Of a stretch of 64,000 bases of DNA, positions 33,211-44,443 are shown piece after piece (position 1 is the first letter of the stretch; every line of letters begins with the position of its first letter). A program made the translations under genes and the position numbers. Origin of the DNA: Knoxdaviesia capensis (lineage: Eukaryota; Ascomycota; Sordariomycetes; Microascales; Gondwanamycetaceae); the NCBI GenBank assembly GCA_001510575.1, contig LNGK01000005.1, positions 682,001 through 746,000 on the forward strand. The letters are read 5' to 3'. The notes below the pieces were generated by a model. The model ran no database searches and had not been told where the DNA came from. It worked only from the letters and a program-made list of their open reading frames with translations.

Positions 33211-34875
33211 ATGTCTGTCCAACGGGAGCTCGATCTCCTCCCAACCGCCGATGACGGCGTCGCGTTCCGGTGGAAACGGGCGTATCTGCACGAGACTTGG
33301 GCGCACACATTCTCATCGCTCCCCGAGCTGTATCTGCAACCGGAGTCGGTGGCCGAGATCGCCAAAGTGGTGGCGGCTGCGCGGCAGAATCGCCGCCGGG
33401 TTGTGGTCGTGGGCTCGGGTCACTCGCCATCGGACCTGACGTGCTCGTCGTCGTGGATTGTCAACCTGGACAAGTTCAGCCGGGTCTTGAGTCTCGATGT
33501 CGAGTCGGCCGTGATTACCGTCGAGAGCGGCATTCGGCTGTACCGGCTCAGCGAAGAGCTTGCGAAGAACGGGCTGGCGATGCCGAACCTCGGCAGCATC
33601 AACGAGCAGTCGATCGCCGGTGTGATTTCCACGGGCACCCACGGGAGCAGTCTGCGCCACGGCCTGTTGTCGGAGCGGATCTCTGCCCTCAAGATCATGC
33701 TGGCTGACGGCTCGGTTAAAGCGTGCTCGGCCACCGAAAACACAGACCTGTTCCGCGCTGCCCTCATCTCTCTCGGCGGCCTTGGTATCATCACCGAAAT
33801 CACCTTCCGCGCCGTCCCGGCCTTCGCCCTCCGCTGGCACCAGGTCATCGACCGGGACTCGCACGTGTTCAACTCGTGGTCCAACGGCCTGTGGACGCAG
33901 TCCGAGTTCATCCGCGTGTGGTGGCTCCCGCACACGCGGCGCGCCGTCATCTGGCAGGCCAACCGCAGCGAAGAGCCCACGTACGACCCGCCGACCAGCT
34001 ACTACGACGGCAAGCTGGGCTACTACATCTACCACAACCTGCTGTACCTGGGTCTGTGGGCTCCGCGCGTGCTGCCGTGGGTCGAGTGGTTCGTGTTCGG
34101 CATGCAGCACGGCTTCCGGAACGGCACCACGCGCGGCGCTGTGCAGGAGAGCCGCAAGGCCCTGCTGATGAACTGCCTGTACTCGCAGTTTGTCGACGAG
34201 TGGGCGCTGCCGCTGGAGAAGGGCCCCGAGGCCCTGCGGCGGCTGAGCTCGTGGCTGAACGGCCTCGACGCCAGCGACCCGGATTTCTGGGAGCCGCGGA
34301 TCCCGTTCTCTGCGGACGGAATCTACATCCACGCGCCGCTGGAGGTGCGCGTCAGCGATTCGCGGCCGGCCCGCTCCGACCCGCTTGCCCCGCGGCCGTT
34401 CCTCGACCCCACCGAGAAGACCGGCGCCACGCTGTACCTCAACGCGACCCTCTACCGGCCCTACCACCGCGATCCGAGCTACGTCGACCGCTACTTCGAG
34501 GCGTTCGAGTGGCTGATGAACGACCTGGGCGGCCGGCCGCACTGGGCCAAGAACTTCCAGACCACGCGGGCGGACTTTGAGGGCATGTACGGCGACGACC
34601 TGGTGGCGTGGCGCCGCGTCCGGGACGGCGCTGACCCGCTCGGCATGTTCACGGGCGCGTGGCACCGGCGGCTGATTCTGGCGGCCGACGCGCCCAAGAT
34701 GGAACTGGAAGAGGTCGAGGATAAGCGCCAGTTGGTGCCGGGTAAGGGTGTGACCTACTGGGGACACATTGCGGCCCAGGTGGATTCATATTCGTCGGAG
34801 AGCGACGATTATGTCGAGGTTGGGGAGAGTGATAAGGAGAAGCCGGCGGCAGAGGCTGGGACCAAGGCGGAGTAG
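33211..34875 (+). CDS. alo1: D-arabinono-1,4-lactone oxidase
   Basis: This enzyme oxidises D-arabinono-1,4-lactone to D-erythroascorbate, the fungal ascorbate analogue, at the mitochondrial membrane. The intronless product has 554 residues, close to the yeast enzyme. The FAD-binding PCMH domain is at the N-terminus with VGSGHSPSD (about residues 70-78), the motif whose His carries covalent FAD in this family. STGTHGSS and the GGLGIITEITF block follow. The C-terminal ALO domain ends with MFTGAWHRRLIL. After that comes an acidic, low-complexity tail. The start at 33211 has a good CCGCCATG context; the same frame is open further upstream but only with a TTG. No clear membrane helix is seen beyond a hydrophobic stretch around WAPRVLPWVEWFVFG. 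The gene lies back to back, tail to tail, with the molybdopterin synthase gene (249-bp gap). Confidence 0.9.
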   Translation: MSVQRELDLLPTADDGVAFRWKRAYLHETWAHTFSSLPELYLQPESVAEIAKVVAAARQNRRRVVVVGSGHSPSDLTCSSSWIVNLDKFSRVLSLDVESAVITVESGIRLYRLSEELAKNGLAMPNLGSINEQSIAGVISTGTHGSSLRHGLLSERISALKIMLADGSVKACSATENTDLFRAALISLGGLGIITEITFRAVPAFALRWHQVIDRDSHVFNSWSNGLWTQSEFIRVWWLPHTRRAVIWQANRSEEPTYDPPTSYYDGKLGYYIYHNLLYLGLWAPRVLPWVEWFVFGMQHGFRNGTTRGAVQESRKALLMNCLYSQFVDEWALPLEKGPEALRRLSSWLNGLDASDPDFWEPRIPFSADGIYIHAPLEVRVSDSRPARSDPLAPRPFLDPTEKTGATLYLNATLYRPYHRDPSYVDRYFEAFEWLMNDLGGRPHWAKNFQTTRADFEGMYGDDLVAWRRVRDGADPLGMFTGAWHRRLILAADAPKMELEEVEDKRQLVPGKGVTYWGHIAAQVDSYSSESDDYVEVGESDKEKPAAEAGTKAE

Positions 34876-35124
34876 GGTCTCTGTAGGGTCACTGTCTGAT
34901 GAGAGAGGATTCTAGATTTTTAGGTCTAGAGGACATTTTCTTTTTGGTTGACGATTCATATTTTTATTGCTACCTGGGAAATCATGATGTTTCGTCCTTG
35001 GTATTCATGTATATAGCATCTAGCATGCGGATCTGCACCCATATGACCACCAGGCATTTGCGACTGGCGATTTTCGTAAGCATATTTCCTTCATCATCCA
35101 TCAAAATCACCCATGACTCGTTCT

Positions 35125-35889
35125 TTAGTCCTTCTTGGGCTCGCTGTGTCCCTCGTTGCCAATGTTCCGGAGATCGGCATTGGGCTGGTCGGTCTGGTGC
35201 CGGTTGACCACAGGCCCATGGCCGAACTCTCCGATTCTGCGGGGCCGAATGACCGGTCCCATGGGCGGTCCCGACGGCCGGTGGAAGGGCATGGCGATTT
35301 TCTCGATGGGAACGGAGAGGGGGTTCCCGGCATCGACGAGCTTGGGCTCCTCATCGGTGGCGGCAGCAGCAGGGGCGGCAGCCTCGGCGGCGCCGTCGAC
35401 CCGGACGCCGGGCTGCCCATCCCGGTTCGCCCGCCACACGCCCTCGCCGCCCTCGAACTCCTCGCGCTTCCACACCTCGACGCGCTCCTTGCACTCCTCG
35501 AGCGCCTGCTCGCCGGCGCGCCACGCGGCCTGGCGATGCGGCGCGCTGACGGCAATCACGACGCTCTCCTCGCCGACTGGCACGACGCCGACGCGGTGCA
35601 CCATGGCCACGGCCTGCAGCCCGTGCTGCGCGCGGACGCCCGCGGCAATGTCCCGCAGGCTGGCGAGGGCGCGCGCCGCGTACGCGCTGTACTGCAGCTC
35701 GCGCACCGGCCGCCCGTCGAAGGTGTCGCGCGTGGTGCCCGCGAACACCACGATGGCGCCCGCGCGCGGACTGCGCACCCGCGCCACCACGGCCTCGATG
35801 CTCAGCGGCGCGCGCGTCAGCGCCACGTGCACGCCCGGCGCGGAAAGCTCGCCCTCGTCGGCCGCGGCGGGCTTGGGGGGTGTCGTCAT
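35125..35889 (-). CDS. cnxH: Molybdopterin synthase catalytic (large) subunit, MoaE/MOCS2B type
   Basis: MoaE-type subunits join with the small MoaD-type sulfur carrier to convert precursor Z to molybdopterin, needed for nitrate reductase and xanthine dehydrogenase. The intronless product has 254 residues. The MoaE core spans about residues 18-155. It has the AGAIVVFAGTTRD start block, the HRVG motif, the VSAPHRQAAW segment and the VWKREE motif with the expected active-site Lys. A fungal-type C-terminal extension of about 95 residues is rich in Ala and Pro and ends with PKKD. The Met at 35889 is the first in frame. Codon use is very GC-rich, which makes long but spurious antisense frames across the gene. 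One telobox-like AAACCCTAA lies about 510 bases upstream. Confidence 0.88.
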   Translation of the reverse strand: MTTPPKPAAADEGELSAPGVHVALTRAPLSIEAVVARVRSPRAGAIVVFAGTTRDTFDGRPVRELQYSAYAARALASLRDIAAGVRAQHGLQAVAMVHRVGVVPVGEESVVIAVSAPHRQAAWRAGEQALEECKERVEVWKREEFEGGEGVWRANRDGQPGVRVDGAAEAAAPAAAATDEEPKLVDAGNPLSVPIEKIAMPFHRPSGPPMGPVIRPRRIGEFGHGPVVNRHQTDQPNADLRNIGNEGHSEPKKD

Positions 35890-36477
35890 GGTTCAAGGGG
35901 GCTTGTCGGGGTGGGAAGCTTTTTGCGGGGGAGGGCCGGGGTTGGAGGGCGTTCGATGGTTTTTAGGGCGGGGTAGCTTGGAGGGGTGAAGCTTTGACGA
36001 TTTCAAGGGGGATGATTGATACTGTTCAGTAGAGTGAGAGGTCACGACCTTTTCCCAGGAACATTCCGAATGATAATGCGACAGATGAAAAGAAGATTAC
36101 ATCGTCTATCACATTCGGTCACAGTTTGGTCTTAAAAGCTGTAGAGCAAATACTTTTGGCCCTTCGTGACGTCTGCTTTCAGCTGGTGGCAGTTGCGCTA
36201 GGGAACTGACTGACTTGTCACTGGAAATTTGGCGCCGTCAGCCGCTACACGCCCGAGGCGCATGAACGTGTGCCTTGGAACTCTCGACATCCCTCGGACA
36301 CTTCAGATCTTTTACACACTACGTTGACATTCTGTGCGGGGGTTGGGACGAATGTTTATGCGTGTATGCTATCGCTTCCGCTCCCTCCATAATTAAACCC
36401 TAATCACCTCTTACCACCCGGAAGGCGAATCGTATAAGTGTACTGCCGGCGCCACAAAACCGCAGTACATGGAGCAA
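35890..36477. other. Intergenic region upstream of cnxH
   Basis: This stretch holds the presumed cnxH promoter and the 3' flank of the unknown gene at 36478. A telobox-like motif is at about 36395-36404. No gene is seen. Confidence 0.55.
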
Positions 36478-38370
36478 TCATGAGCCCCAAGTATGAAGAT
36501 TGGCCAGGAAGCTAGGAAGAAAGTCCCGCAGTTTCAAGGGATCACACTGTGTCCCCATCCCGGTGCAGTACCAGGAAGGATGGAATAGCCGTTGGGTCTG
36601 AAAGTGTGCATCCCTCTCCCAGTTCCTCGGAGACTCGGGGTCGGTCTCTCTGGCCGGTGGTAGCACCCGCGTAATCGCGTGGTAGTAAACTATTATCCGC
36701 CAGCAGTACGCCAGAAATCCATCTAACACTTCCGCGTTTTCGGGGTGTAATGGATCATGGGCTACCGGTAAAGCTCGCCGAGGCGTTAACATATCGGCAT
36801 AGCCAAGAATCTTATGGGAAAGCTCTCTCGGCAGGCCTTTGTACCGCAGCAGGATGATGATCGATGTGATTTCTGGCCTTGAGAGTGGGCATGGGATCTG
36901 AGCTCGGTCCATGGTCAGAAATTCATCATACGATATCCTCCCAAACGGGTCGTCTGAATATAGCTTGTTCGGCGGCGGTTTGAGGTGATCCCGCAAGCCT
37001 AAATCGTCGTCATGGCTCTTCGGCTGGTGAAGGAAGAACTGGTCGGCGGGAACACCAAAGAAATATCGATGCAGATCATGGATGCTTTTGTTTTCACCGA
37101 ACTGTTCCGGGTATGCGTCTTGGGGATCATACCACTCGGGCTTGACACTGTTGTATACCATGTCTTGGTAAATCTTCGTCGATCGATAGTCGTACGGAGC
37201 CGATTTGGCCATCTTGCGTAATATCGAGAGTGTCATGAACGTCTTCACCATCTCATCTGCGATCAGCCGCCAACCGAAGCTACGTCTTCTCCAATTGGAC
37301 TGGGATGCCGTTATGTTAAAAGGAACAAAAAAAAGTCTAGCACGGGCTTGTCTGTCTGGAGTAAGTCAACTTACAGCGGGTCTCGTAGTAGCAGATCCCT
37401 TCACGGTCCACCACGGCCAGAAGTCAAATTGGGGGGTACAGCAGAGTCGCAGCACCAAATCCATGCGCTCTCGCATGATCAGGCCTTTGACAATCTCAAC
37501 GTTGAACCGTGCTTCACCTTCGGTGCAGTCGTTCGCAGTGTACCCATGTCCGGGCCCAGGCCGTAAAAAGGCTGCACCAAGGCGGTAACGGTATGGCAGC
37601 ATGCAGTCGCAGTGAATAGTGTTGAACCCCGTGTCATGAGGGCAAAGAATCATGTCGCGGTTTCTGGGACACCAATTGATATAAGACAGAAAATCGCGAG
37701 CTCTGACTGTCGGCTGAACCTTGGTGTTAGCCATGTTCTGGGTGTCAAGCGCCACCCATTCAGCATATGACATCCTAGGCTGGTTAGAGAATTCTGCGCG
37801 AGCCTCCCAGAAGCCTTCCTTATAACTGTCTTCTTCCAAGTCACCTCCGAGATCCAGTTTGGTTTGGGCCTCTTTACATTTGAGCACCTGGCCCCGCGCT
37901 GACTGGATTTCTTGGGGAGTGAGGACGTTCGCGCCTAGACGTCCCCAGGGCCTCGCCACCTTAAGTGCCGCGTCTAGATAGCCACGAACAGGCGCAAGGT
38001 CGTGCTGAATCGCCTGTGCTGTAGCTGGGTCCAGAAATATCTCATCGTCAAGCACGGGCTTGCTCTGTGCTTCCAAATACTCGTCAGATTCAAGAAGCTT
38101 GTCAGCATCGGCATTGAGACATTCCATGACACTCTCTTTGAACTTGCGATGGACATGATACAACCGACGATATTCGCCGTCGATTGCCAAGCATCGGGGA
38201 TCTTGATCATCCTCCTCGACCCATCGAATATCCTTGATGACCTCATCCCACGGAAGTCGCTTGTCGAGCTGGTCCGGGTAGGACCAGGAATATCGCTCCT
38301 TGGCTGCTTTGGAGTGAAATGGCAGGTCCGGAAATTGGGAAAAAATCGACGATGATGTGTCTGATTGCAT
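36478..38370 (-). CDS. Unrecognised two-exon fungal protein
   Basis: I do not recognise this family. Exons in coding order are 38370-37375 and 37299-36478 with a 75-bp intron (GTAAGT...CAG) in phase 0, giving 605 residues. Splicing joins ...TTRPA to SNWRRRSFGW and keeps a single frame. The N-terminal half is charged (KESVMECL, LESDEYLEAQ) and probably helical. A compact Cys/His-rich segment near residues 240-265, with the elements CPHDTGF and HCDCMLPY, is the best candidate for a metal site or structural core. No signal peptide or membrane helix is apparent. Codon use is less GC3-biased than in the neighbouring housekeeping genes, suggesting an accessory or lineage-restricted gene. Expression and function are unknown. 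Confidence 0.7.
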
Positions 38371-38820
38371 GTTGAATAATGGGAGAGTGTGGTTGGTGAA
38401 TGTGATGTGAAGGTTTGTCTGATGTGATGGTTTGTCAAGGCAATGAGATAGGAAGATAACCAGTTTTAAGCGAGGTCTTTATAGATCTTAGGATAACAGA
38501 AAAAAATGAACGACATCTGAGAGTTTGACGATCGTCTGTTTCTAATCATATCTGCATATCATCGCTCCAAGGGACTGGCCGGGCGGCTGGCCAGTCAGTG
38601 ACCGCCGACATCTACCGTTGGAAAGGCCGGCTCAAGACTGGGCCGGCGGTTACCATTCTGAAGCGCAGAACATGGTAGAATGGCCCGTCAGTCTGGGCAT
38701 TTAATTTCCAGTGTTCCCTTCGCTTTTGGAAACATGACCGGATCCTTTTGAAAGGAAATATCGGATGAGGTCGCTTGGAAGGTCGTTTGTGCCGGCCGGC
38801 CTGCCTGGCGTCAATAAGAC

Positions 38821-38862
38821 AACCCTAACGAAGCCCAAAAACCCTAACCCTTACAACCCTAG
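38821..38862. promoter_or_regulatory. Telobox-like motif cluster upstream of the RBM-like gene
   Basis: Four AACCCTA-type cores occur within about 45 bases, ending 204 bases before the start codon. This is the same motif type and spacing as upstream of the REP gene. Binding by a Tbf1-like factor is inference. Confidence 0.45.
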
Positions 38863-39065
38863 TGCCCTCGGCCGAAATTCAACCACGCAGACACAAACTT
38901 TGGCCCTTCTGACCTGCTCCGGTTCTTTGTTGCAACTTGACTTTCCATTTTCTTTCCCTTCAACTCAGCCTCACCAAGGAACATCTCCCTCGAAAACATC
39001 TGTCGCAGTCCATTTTCCCATACACACAAACTCTCATAGGAACACTATCGAACAACTTATGCAAC

Positions 39066-42000
39066 ATGCCTGATCACGACGGCGACCATTCACCGGACCC
39101 ACGGTTCCCTCCTGGACGAAGCCCAAACGGCCGCGACGCAGCTCGAGACGAACACACTCCGCGCGGCGGTCAATATCGGTCGCGGCATGGTAAATAATCT
39201 AGACCCGGCATGGGCCTTTAGTAGGACCGGAGAGGCAACGTGGACAAAGTCTTTCTAGGAGATGCTGGAACTCTTCTCCTCTCCACCAACCACGATTTCT
39301 CTCTTCCACTGCAAGGCGCCTTGGCTCGCAAAATTTCTGATTCTTCTTTGGCGCCATTGCTAACATCCCCATGGGCCGGAGAGAATACTCCCGATCCCCA
39401 GGACGGCAATACGGTGGCCTTTCCTACGACGACCCCCGCGATGAGGGCCAGAGCCATCTGGCCGTGCCTGTCGGCCGACATCATAGCCGCCGGAGCTCCA
39501 GCGAAGACCTTGACGAGGGTGAGCTTCTCGATGACGCCGATGGGCGCGACCGGGGCCGGCCAACTAGTAGACACTCTCGAAATAGCGGCGATAGCAGGCC
39601 CGACTACCATTACAACTCGTATGAAGATTAGAACATAACACCTGCAACCATTTTTCCCATTCCCCCCCCCCCATGTCTCCTCTTGCCGCTGGGCTCACAG
39701 TACTGGAAGAAATTCACCTGCTCAGATCATGTTTCGCTTTCTTGCATCTCCAGGTCTCGTGTTGGTGACCGCTCAGTCGACGGCGGCTATCACAACCACC
39801 ACCATCGCCATGAACGCCCTCACGCCAGTGGTCGAGACAGTCATCGCCACCCAGACGACCTAGGGACCGAGTACCGCCACCGCTCGCGGTCATATTCGCG
39901 CAGTCCGCGGCGCTACCACAGCCGTAGTCGCTCGCCAAATCCTCGCGGTCCTGGGGTTCCGAGCAATACTGTGGCTCTGGAAGGTCTTCCCTCGGATGTT
40001 CCTTTGTCGGAGGTAGGTCATCTACCGTATCTTCATCTTCGGTTGTCGGTTGCCCAGGGCGTGAACATGGCACCTAATCCAGTCTTTCTTTCCAGGTTCG
40101 GGAAGCTCTTATGGGCAACACCATCCTTTCAGACCTACCACCAGCCGATATCAGAATGCCAGTCTCTGGAAGTACGTATGAATAGCTGTGAACTGTAGGA
40201 CGTGGTTCTGTAACTAGGCGCTTTTCGGGTGGTTGCAACTAACACTCTATCCAACCTTGGTAGGAAATCGCCGAGTTTTCGTGCAATTCCAGACTGAAGA
40301 CGACGCGACCGCTTTTGTCGATCAGTACTTCCCCAAAGTCACGATAGATCATCGTGGCTCCACCGGAACTGTCCTTAAACTCGCCATGTCTGTCAGCTTT
40401 GCTCGTGGCAGCCACTCAACTGTTGAACAACGACAGACAAACGACGATCGCTGGATTTGCCAGTCGGTATGGCTCTCACGCCCCACAGCTCGTTCCTTCG
40501 CATCGCTAACCTTGACTTTAAATAGTGTGACACCGAAAATTACCCAACCAACGCTACCTGCGAGAACTGCGGTGCCATTCCTGGGGGTGCCCCGTCGTAT
40601 CGACAAGTTCTCACCGGACAAAGCGACGCATCGAATGTTCCATCGCAAATCCTCGTCTTTTATCCGCTGGCATCTTCGGTGCATGAAGAAGAGCTTGCGT
40701 TTGGTGCAAAGAAACTCGAAATCGCCGAAAAGCCGGCGCAATCCCGAGACCAAGCAGCAGATAAAGTTCCCAAGCTACGGTCGACAGCCCCTGGCGATGT
40801 ATCGCGCCTCGGAGCTCGCCCCGGATCACTACACCGCGTCTTCCTCATGCGTGATACCCGCGATGATTCATCCCTCAACTATGGTTTCGCGGAGTTCTGG
40901 ACTCTGGAGGACTCCATGGCGGCTCTGATGAAGTTCCATGCCATGAAGAATTTCACCATCGGCTCAGCTCCCGTGGCGGTGGCGACTATTCATCTTGGAG
41001 TCTTCGTTCATGAGACTAATGATGTGAATCCAGAAACGGAGAAGTTTTCGTTCAGCCCACTGTTCAACCCCGCGATCCGCGTGCGCTATTGGGATGCTCA
41101 TGCGTACCCAAGTCCGCTCATCATGAACGAGGAGCGCCCCGGAGGTGCGCCATCTGGGACTGAAAAGGACAAGGAACAGGCGAATGATTCCGAGAATTCT
41201 ATAGATGCGAAGAAGCTGAAGAAGCGCAAGGCAGATGGCCCACTTGCTTCAGTACCTGTCAAGAAACCAGTGATGATGGTCGGCCAGCTTGCTGTATGGC
41301 AGAAAAAGCATGCTGAGTTGGTTGGGGACAAAGGCCTGCTGCAATCAGGAGGAGAGGACAGGGACATTAACGATGGTTCAGCACAAAAGCCGAATCGTCG
41401 AGCAGCAGAGTCGAAGAGCTCCATCAAGATCTCTTTGGGTGGACTGGCCAAGTCTGTGGCGCTCTCCTCCAACCCACAAGCCTCAGATGCGATTGACAAG
41501 ACCGCATCCGGCTGTGAGCAGTCTCCCGACGAGTCGGTCACAGCCCCGGTATCATATGTGGACCGGGACCGTTTGTTTTGTTTGCTCTGTATGATGAAGT
41601 ACAAGTCTCTGGACGACCTGAATACCCACGAGCGGTCGCGGAACCACAAAACGGCCACAGAGGACGAGGCCAAAGTGAAGGCTGCGCAACCGCGCCTCGC
41701 AGCCCGCGACAAACGGCAACAGAAAAGCGCCCAGGCCGACAGCGCATCAGCGGACGCCGACACAGCCGCGGGGCCACAGTACCGCGACCGGGCCAAAGAA
41801 CGGCGTCACGCCTTCAACCAGCCCGACAAGCCGCTGCCGCCCTCGTCAGCCAACAACGGTAGCGCGAAAGCGAAGGCCAAGAAACCGGCCGAGGCCCCAC
41901 CGGCCGTGCCGGCGCCCCCGTCCAAGGGGTCGTCCCTCCTGGCCAAGATGGGCTGGACGAGTGGCCAGGGCCTGGGAGCCAACGGCGAGGGGCGCACGGA

Positions 42001-42190
42001 AATCATCGCGACGCATGCCTACCAGGAGGGCGTGGGCCTCGGTGCCGAGGGCGGTAACCTTGGCGATGCCGCGAAGATTGCTGAGCGGAAGACGAAGGGC
42101 AGCTATGCGGATTATCTGGAGGTTGCGCAGGAGAAGGCCCGGGCGCGGTATAACCAGCTGAGTGAGGGTGGTGGTCCCAGCGAGGCGTAA
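39066..42190 (+). CDS. RBM5/RBM10-like RNA-binding protein with RRM, RanBP2 zinc finger and G-patch
   Basis: This is a predicted nuclear splicing regulator of 853 residues. Proposed exons are 39066-39189, 39384-39618, 39754-40012, 40096-40171, 40264-40466 and 40526-42190. Domain order matches RBM5/RBM10. First comes an Arg/Ser/Asp-rich N-terminus, then an RRM beginning NTVALEGLPSDV and closing with RRVFVQFQTEDDA. A RanBP2 zinc finger follows (DDRWICQSC then CENCGAIP, about 292-317), its first Cys pair spanning the last intron. A second, weaker RRM starts near 402 (RVFLMRDTRDDSS). A C2H2 finger lies near 649 (FCLLCMMKY...HERSRNH) and a G-patch from about 768 (KMGWTSGQGLG). Introns 2-5 have clear GT-AG borders; the first intron must end at a GAG because an in-frame TGA lies upstream, so exon 2 start is the least certain point. 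Confidence 0.82.
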
Positions 42191-42369
42191 ACGGATGTGT
42201 CCTTTTGTGTATTCTATCTTACGGATCTCATCTAAAGCGATGATCAGGGAGTTTTGCGGGAGGCTAGGAAGCAGCATGGCATTTCTTTTTTCTTTTTGTT
42301 TTCACTCTAGGAATTGCATGTATCACAGACACTGGTTGACCTTTTAGATATGCCTTTATCGTGTATCTT

Positions 42370-44443
42370 CTATAACTTGGCCCCGTTCGCCTTCCGTGTC
42401 TCCCGCTCACGATCCCGCAGCAAGCGGCGCAGAATCTTGCCGCTCGGCGACTTTGGCACCGCGTCGACCAGCTCGACGCCGCCCTTCAGCCACTTATGCC
42501 GGGCCTTATGCTCCTCAACATGGCGCACCGCGGCCGCCGCCACAGCCGCACCATCGGCGCCCTCCTTCGCGGCAACGTCCGACGGCACCACGAACGCCTT
42601 GGGCACCTCGCCAGCGCGGCGATCCGGCACCTGGATGACGGCGCAGTCGGCAATCCACGGGTGGGCCAGCAGATGGGCCTCGAGCTCGGCGGGGGCGACC
42701 TGGTGGCCGTTGACCTTGATCAGCTCCTTGATGCGGTCGACGATGACGAAGTGCTCGTTGTGCGGCGGGTGGGGCGACAGCCGCACCTCGACCTCGTCGC
42801 CGGTGCGCAGCCAGCGCGTGCCGTCGGCGTCGAACACGTACGTCTCGGCGTTGGCGCGCTCGTTGTGCAGGTAGCCCAGCGTGACGGACGGGCCCTGGAT
42901 GTACAGCTCGCCGGGCGTGTTGTAGGCGGTCACCTCGTTGCCGTCGAAGTCGATCAGCTTGGCGCGGCAGCCCGAGAGCAGCGAGCCGGACGAGCCGTTG
43001 AGAATGTCGTGTTCCGAGGTGCTGCAGGCGACGGTTGCGCACTCGGTCATTCCTGTCGAGCCGGTGTTGGCGTTAGAATCAGAGAGAGGGGGCGGGGGAT
43101 GGAACGCAGAATGCATGCCAGAGATGAAGAAAGAAAAGGGGAATTCAACTTACCGTATCCCTGGCCGACTTTGAAGGTGGGGAAGACTTTCACCAGCTCT
43201 TCGGCGGTTTCGGCGCCGAGAGGGGCGGCTCCGGTGAAGATGAAGCGGATGCTCGACAGATCGTACCTGTCCAAGAGTTCCTTGTTGGCAATCATCTGGA
43301 TCACGATGGGGGGGACCTAGAAACATCCGATGTCGAGTCAGCACAGGAGAACACTTCACCTCCTACAATGCGAATAGGGAACCACGACCGTGTCTAAGAT
43401 GCAAAACCCACAAGGCACATTTGCTCAATCCGGAACCGCTGGATCGCTTCGCAGAACGTTTTCAAGTCGAAGCGCGGTAGCACCACCACGCCGTCTCCGC
43501 GCCACGTGCTGCCGTGGGTCACGGCGACCAGCGCGTAGATGTGGGTGAACGGCAGCAGACCGAGGCTGACCTGGGTCTCGATGTGCTGCAGGTTGCGGGC
43601 GTAGCTTTCGTGGGTGGTGAACTGGACCACGTTGGCGATGACGTTGTAGTGCGAGACCATGACGGCTTTCTGCAGGGTCCGGTTAGTGTGAGCACCGCGA
43701 AGAAGTGAGACAGCGGGGAAAGGTCCACTTACGGGGAGTCCCGACGTGCCGCTCGAGTAGCACAGGTATGCGCACTGCCGCCTGCCCTGCCCGCGGCCCC
43801 ACCGCAGCGGCTCCAGCTCTGCAAGAGCCTTGCCCTCGGCAATCAGCTGGTCGATCGTCGGGGGTCCTGCGGGCTCGGGGTCTCCAGGCATGGAGAGCAC
43901 GAAGATCTTGTCGTCCGGGAGCCCGACGGCCTTCGCGGCGATGCGGGCGTTCTCCAGCAGCGGGCGGCACGTGACCAGGGCGATAGCGCCGGATGTGCGC
44001 AGCTGGTGCTCGACTTCGCTGGGGGAGTAGGCGGCGGAGGCCGGGGTGACGATGCCGGAGAGGCGGTGGACGGCATGGGTGAGGGGGATGAAGTCGATCT
44101 AGACGGGTTAGACTACTGCAAACTTCCGATGTGAGTGCAGAATTGTGAGAAATAGGGTACGTACAGTGTTTAGCGAGTACACACACACCACCTTCTCCCA
44201 CGGCGTCCCCTCGTTGGGCGATGCGCCAAGCCGGGCACCAATGGCACGGGCGAGGAAATCCACACGGTCACGCACTTCGCGCACGGTGTAAGTGCGGCCG
44301 GTGAGACCGCAGGTGTACGGGTTGCGCGAGCGGGCGAACGGGTGGCGGCCGTAGCGTTCGTCGTTGAGGAAGTCTCCGACGGTGATCGAGTCCGGGGGTT
44401 CGATGGAGAGGGCCGGGGCCCAGGCGGGAGGCAGGAAAACCAT
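42370..44443 (-). CDS. Peroxisomal 4-coumarate-CoA-ligase-like acyl-CoA synthetase
   Basis: This is an ANL-superfamily CoA ligase of 582 residues that would activate a carboxylic acid as AMP ester and then CoA thioester. Exons in coding order are 44443-44165, 44098-43733, 43669-43412, 43316-43154 and 43052-42370. The introns are 63-101 bp with standard GT-AG ends. The P-loop SSGTSGLPK (208-216) is split by intron 2, and YGMTE (355-359) by intron 4. RTGDEVEV and the hinge DRIKELIKVNGHQVAPAELE follow. The catalytic Lys is near 561 in SPSGKILRR. The protein ends in AKL, a type 1 peroxisomal targeting signal. Together these place it with fungal 4CL-like peroxisomal enzymes used in aromatic or medium-chain acid catabolism or secondary metabolism. 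The true substrate cannot be read from sequence, and no biosynthetic cluster surrounds it. Confidence 0.87.
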
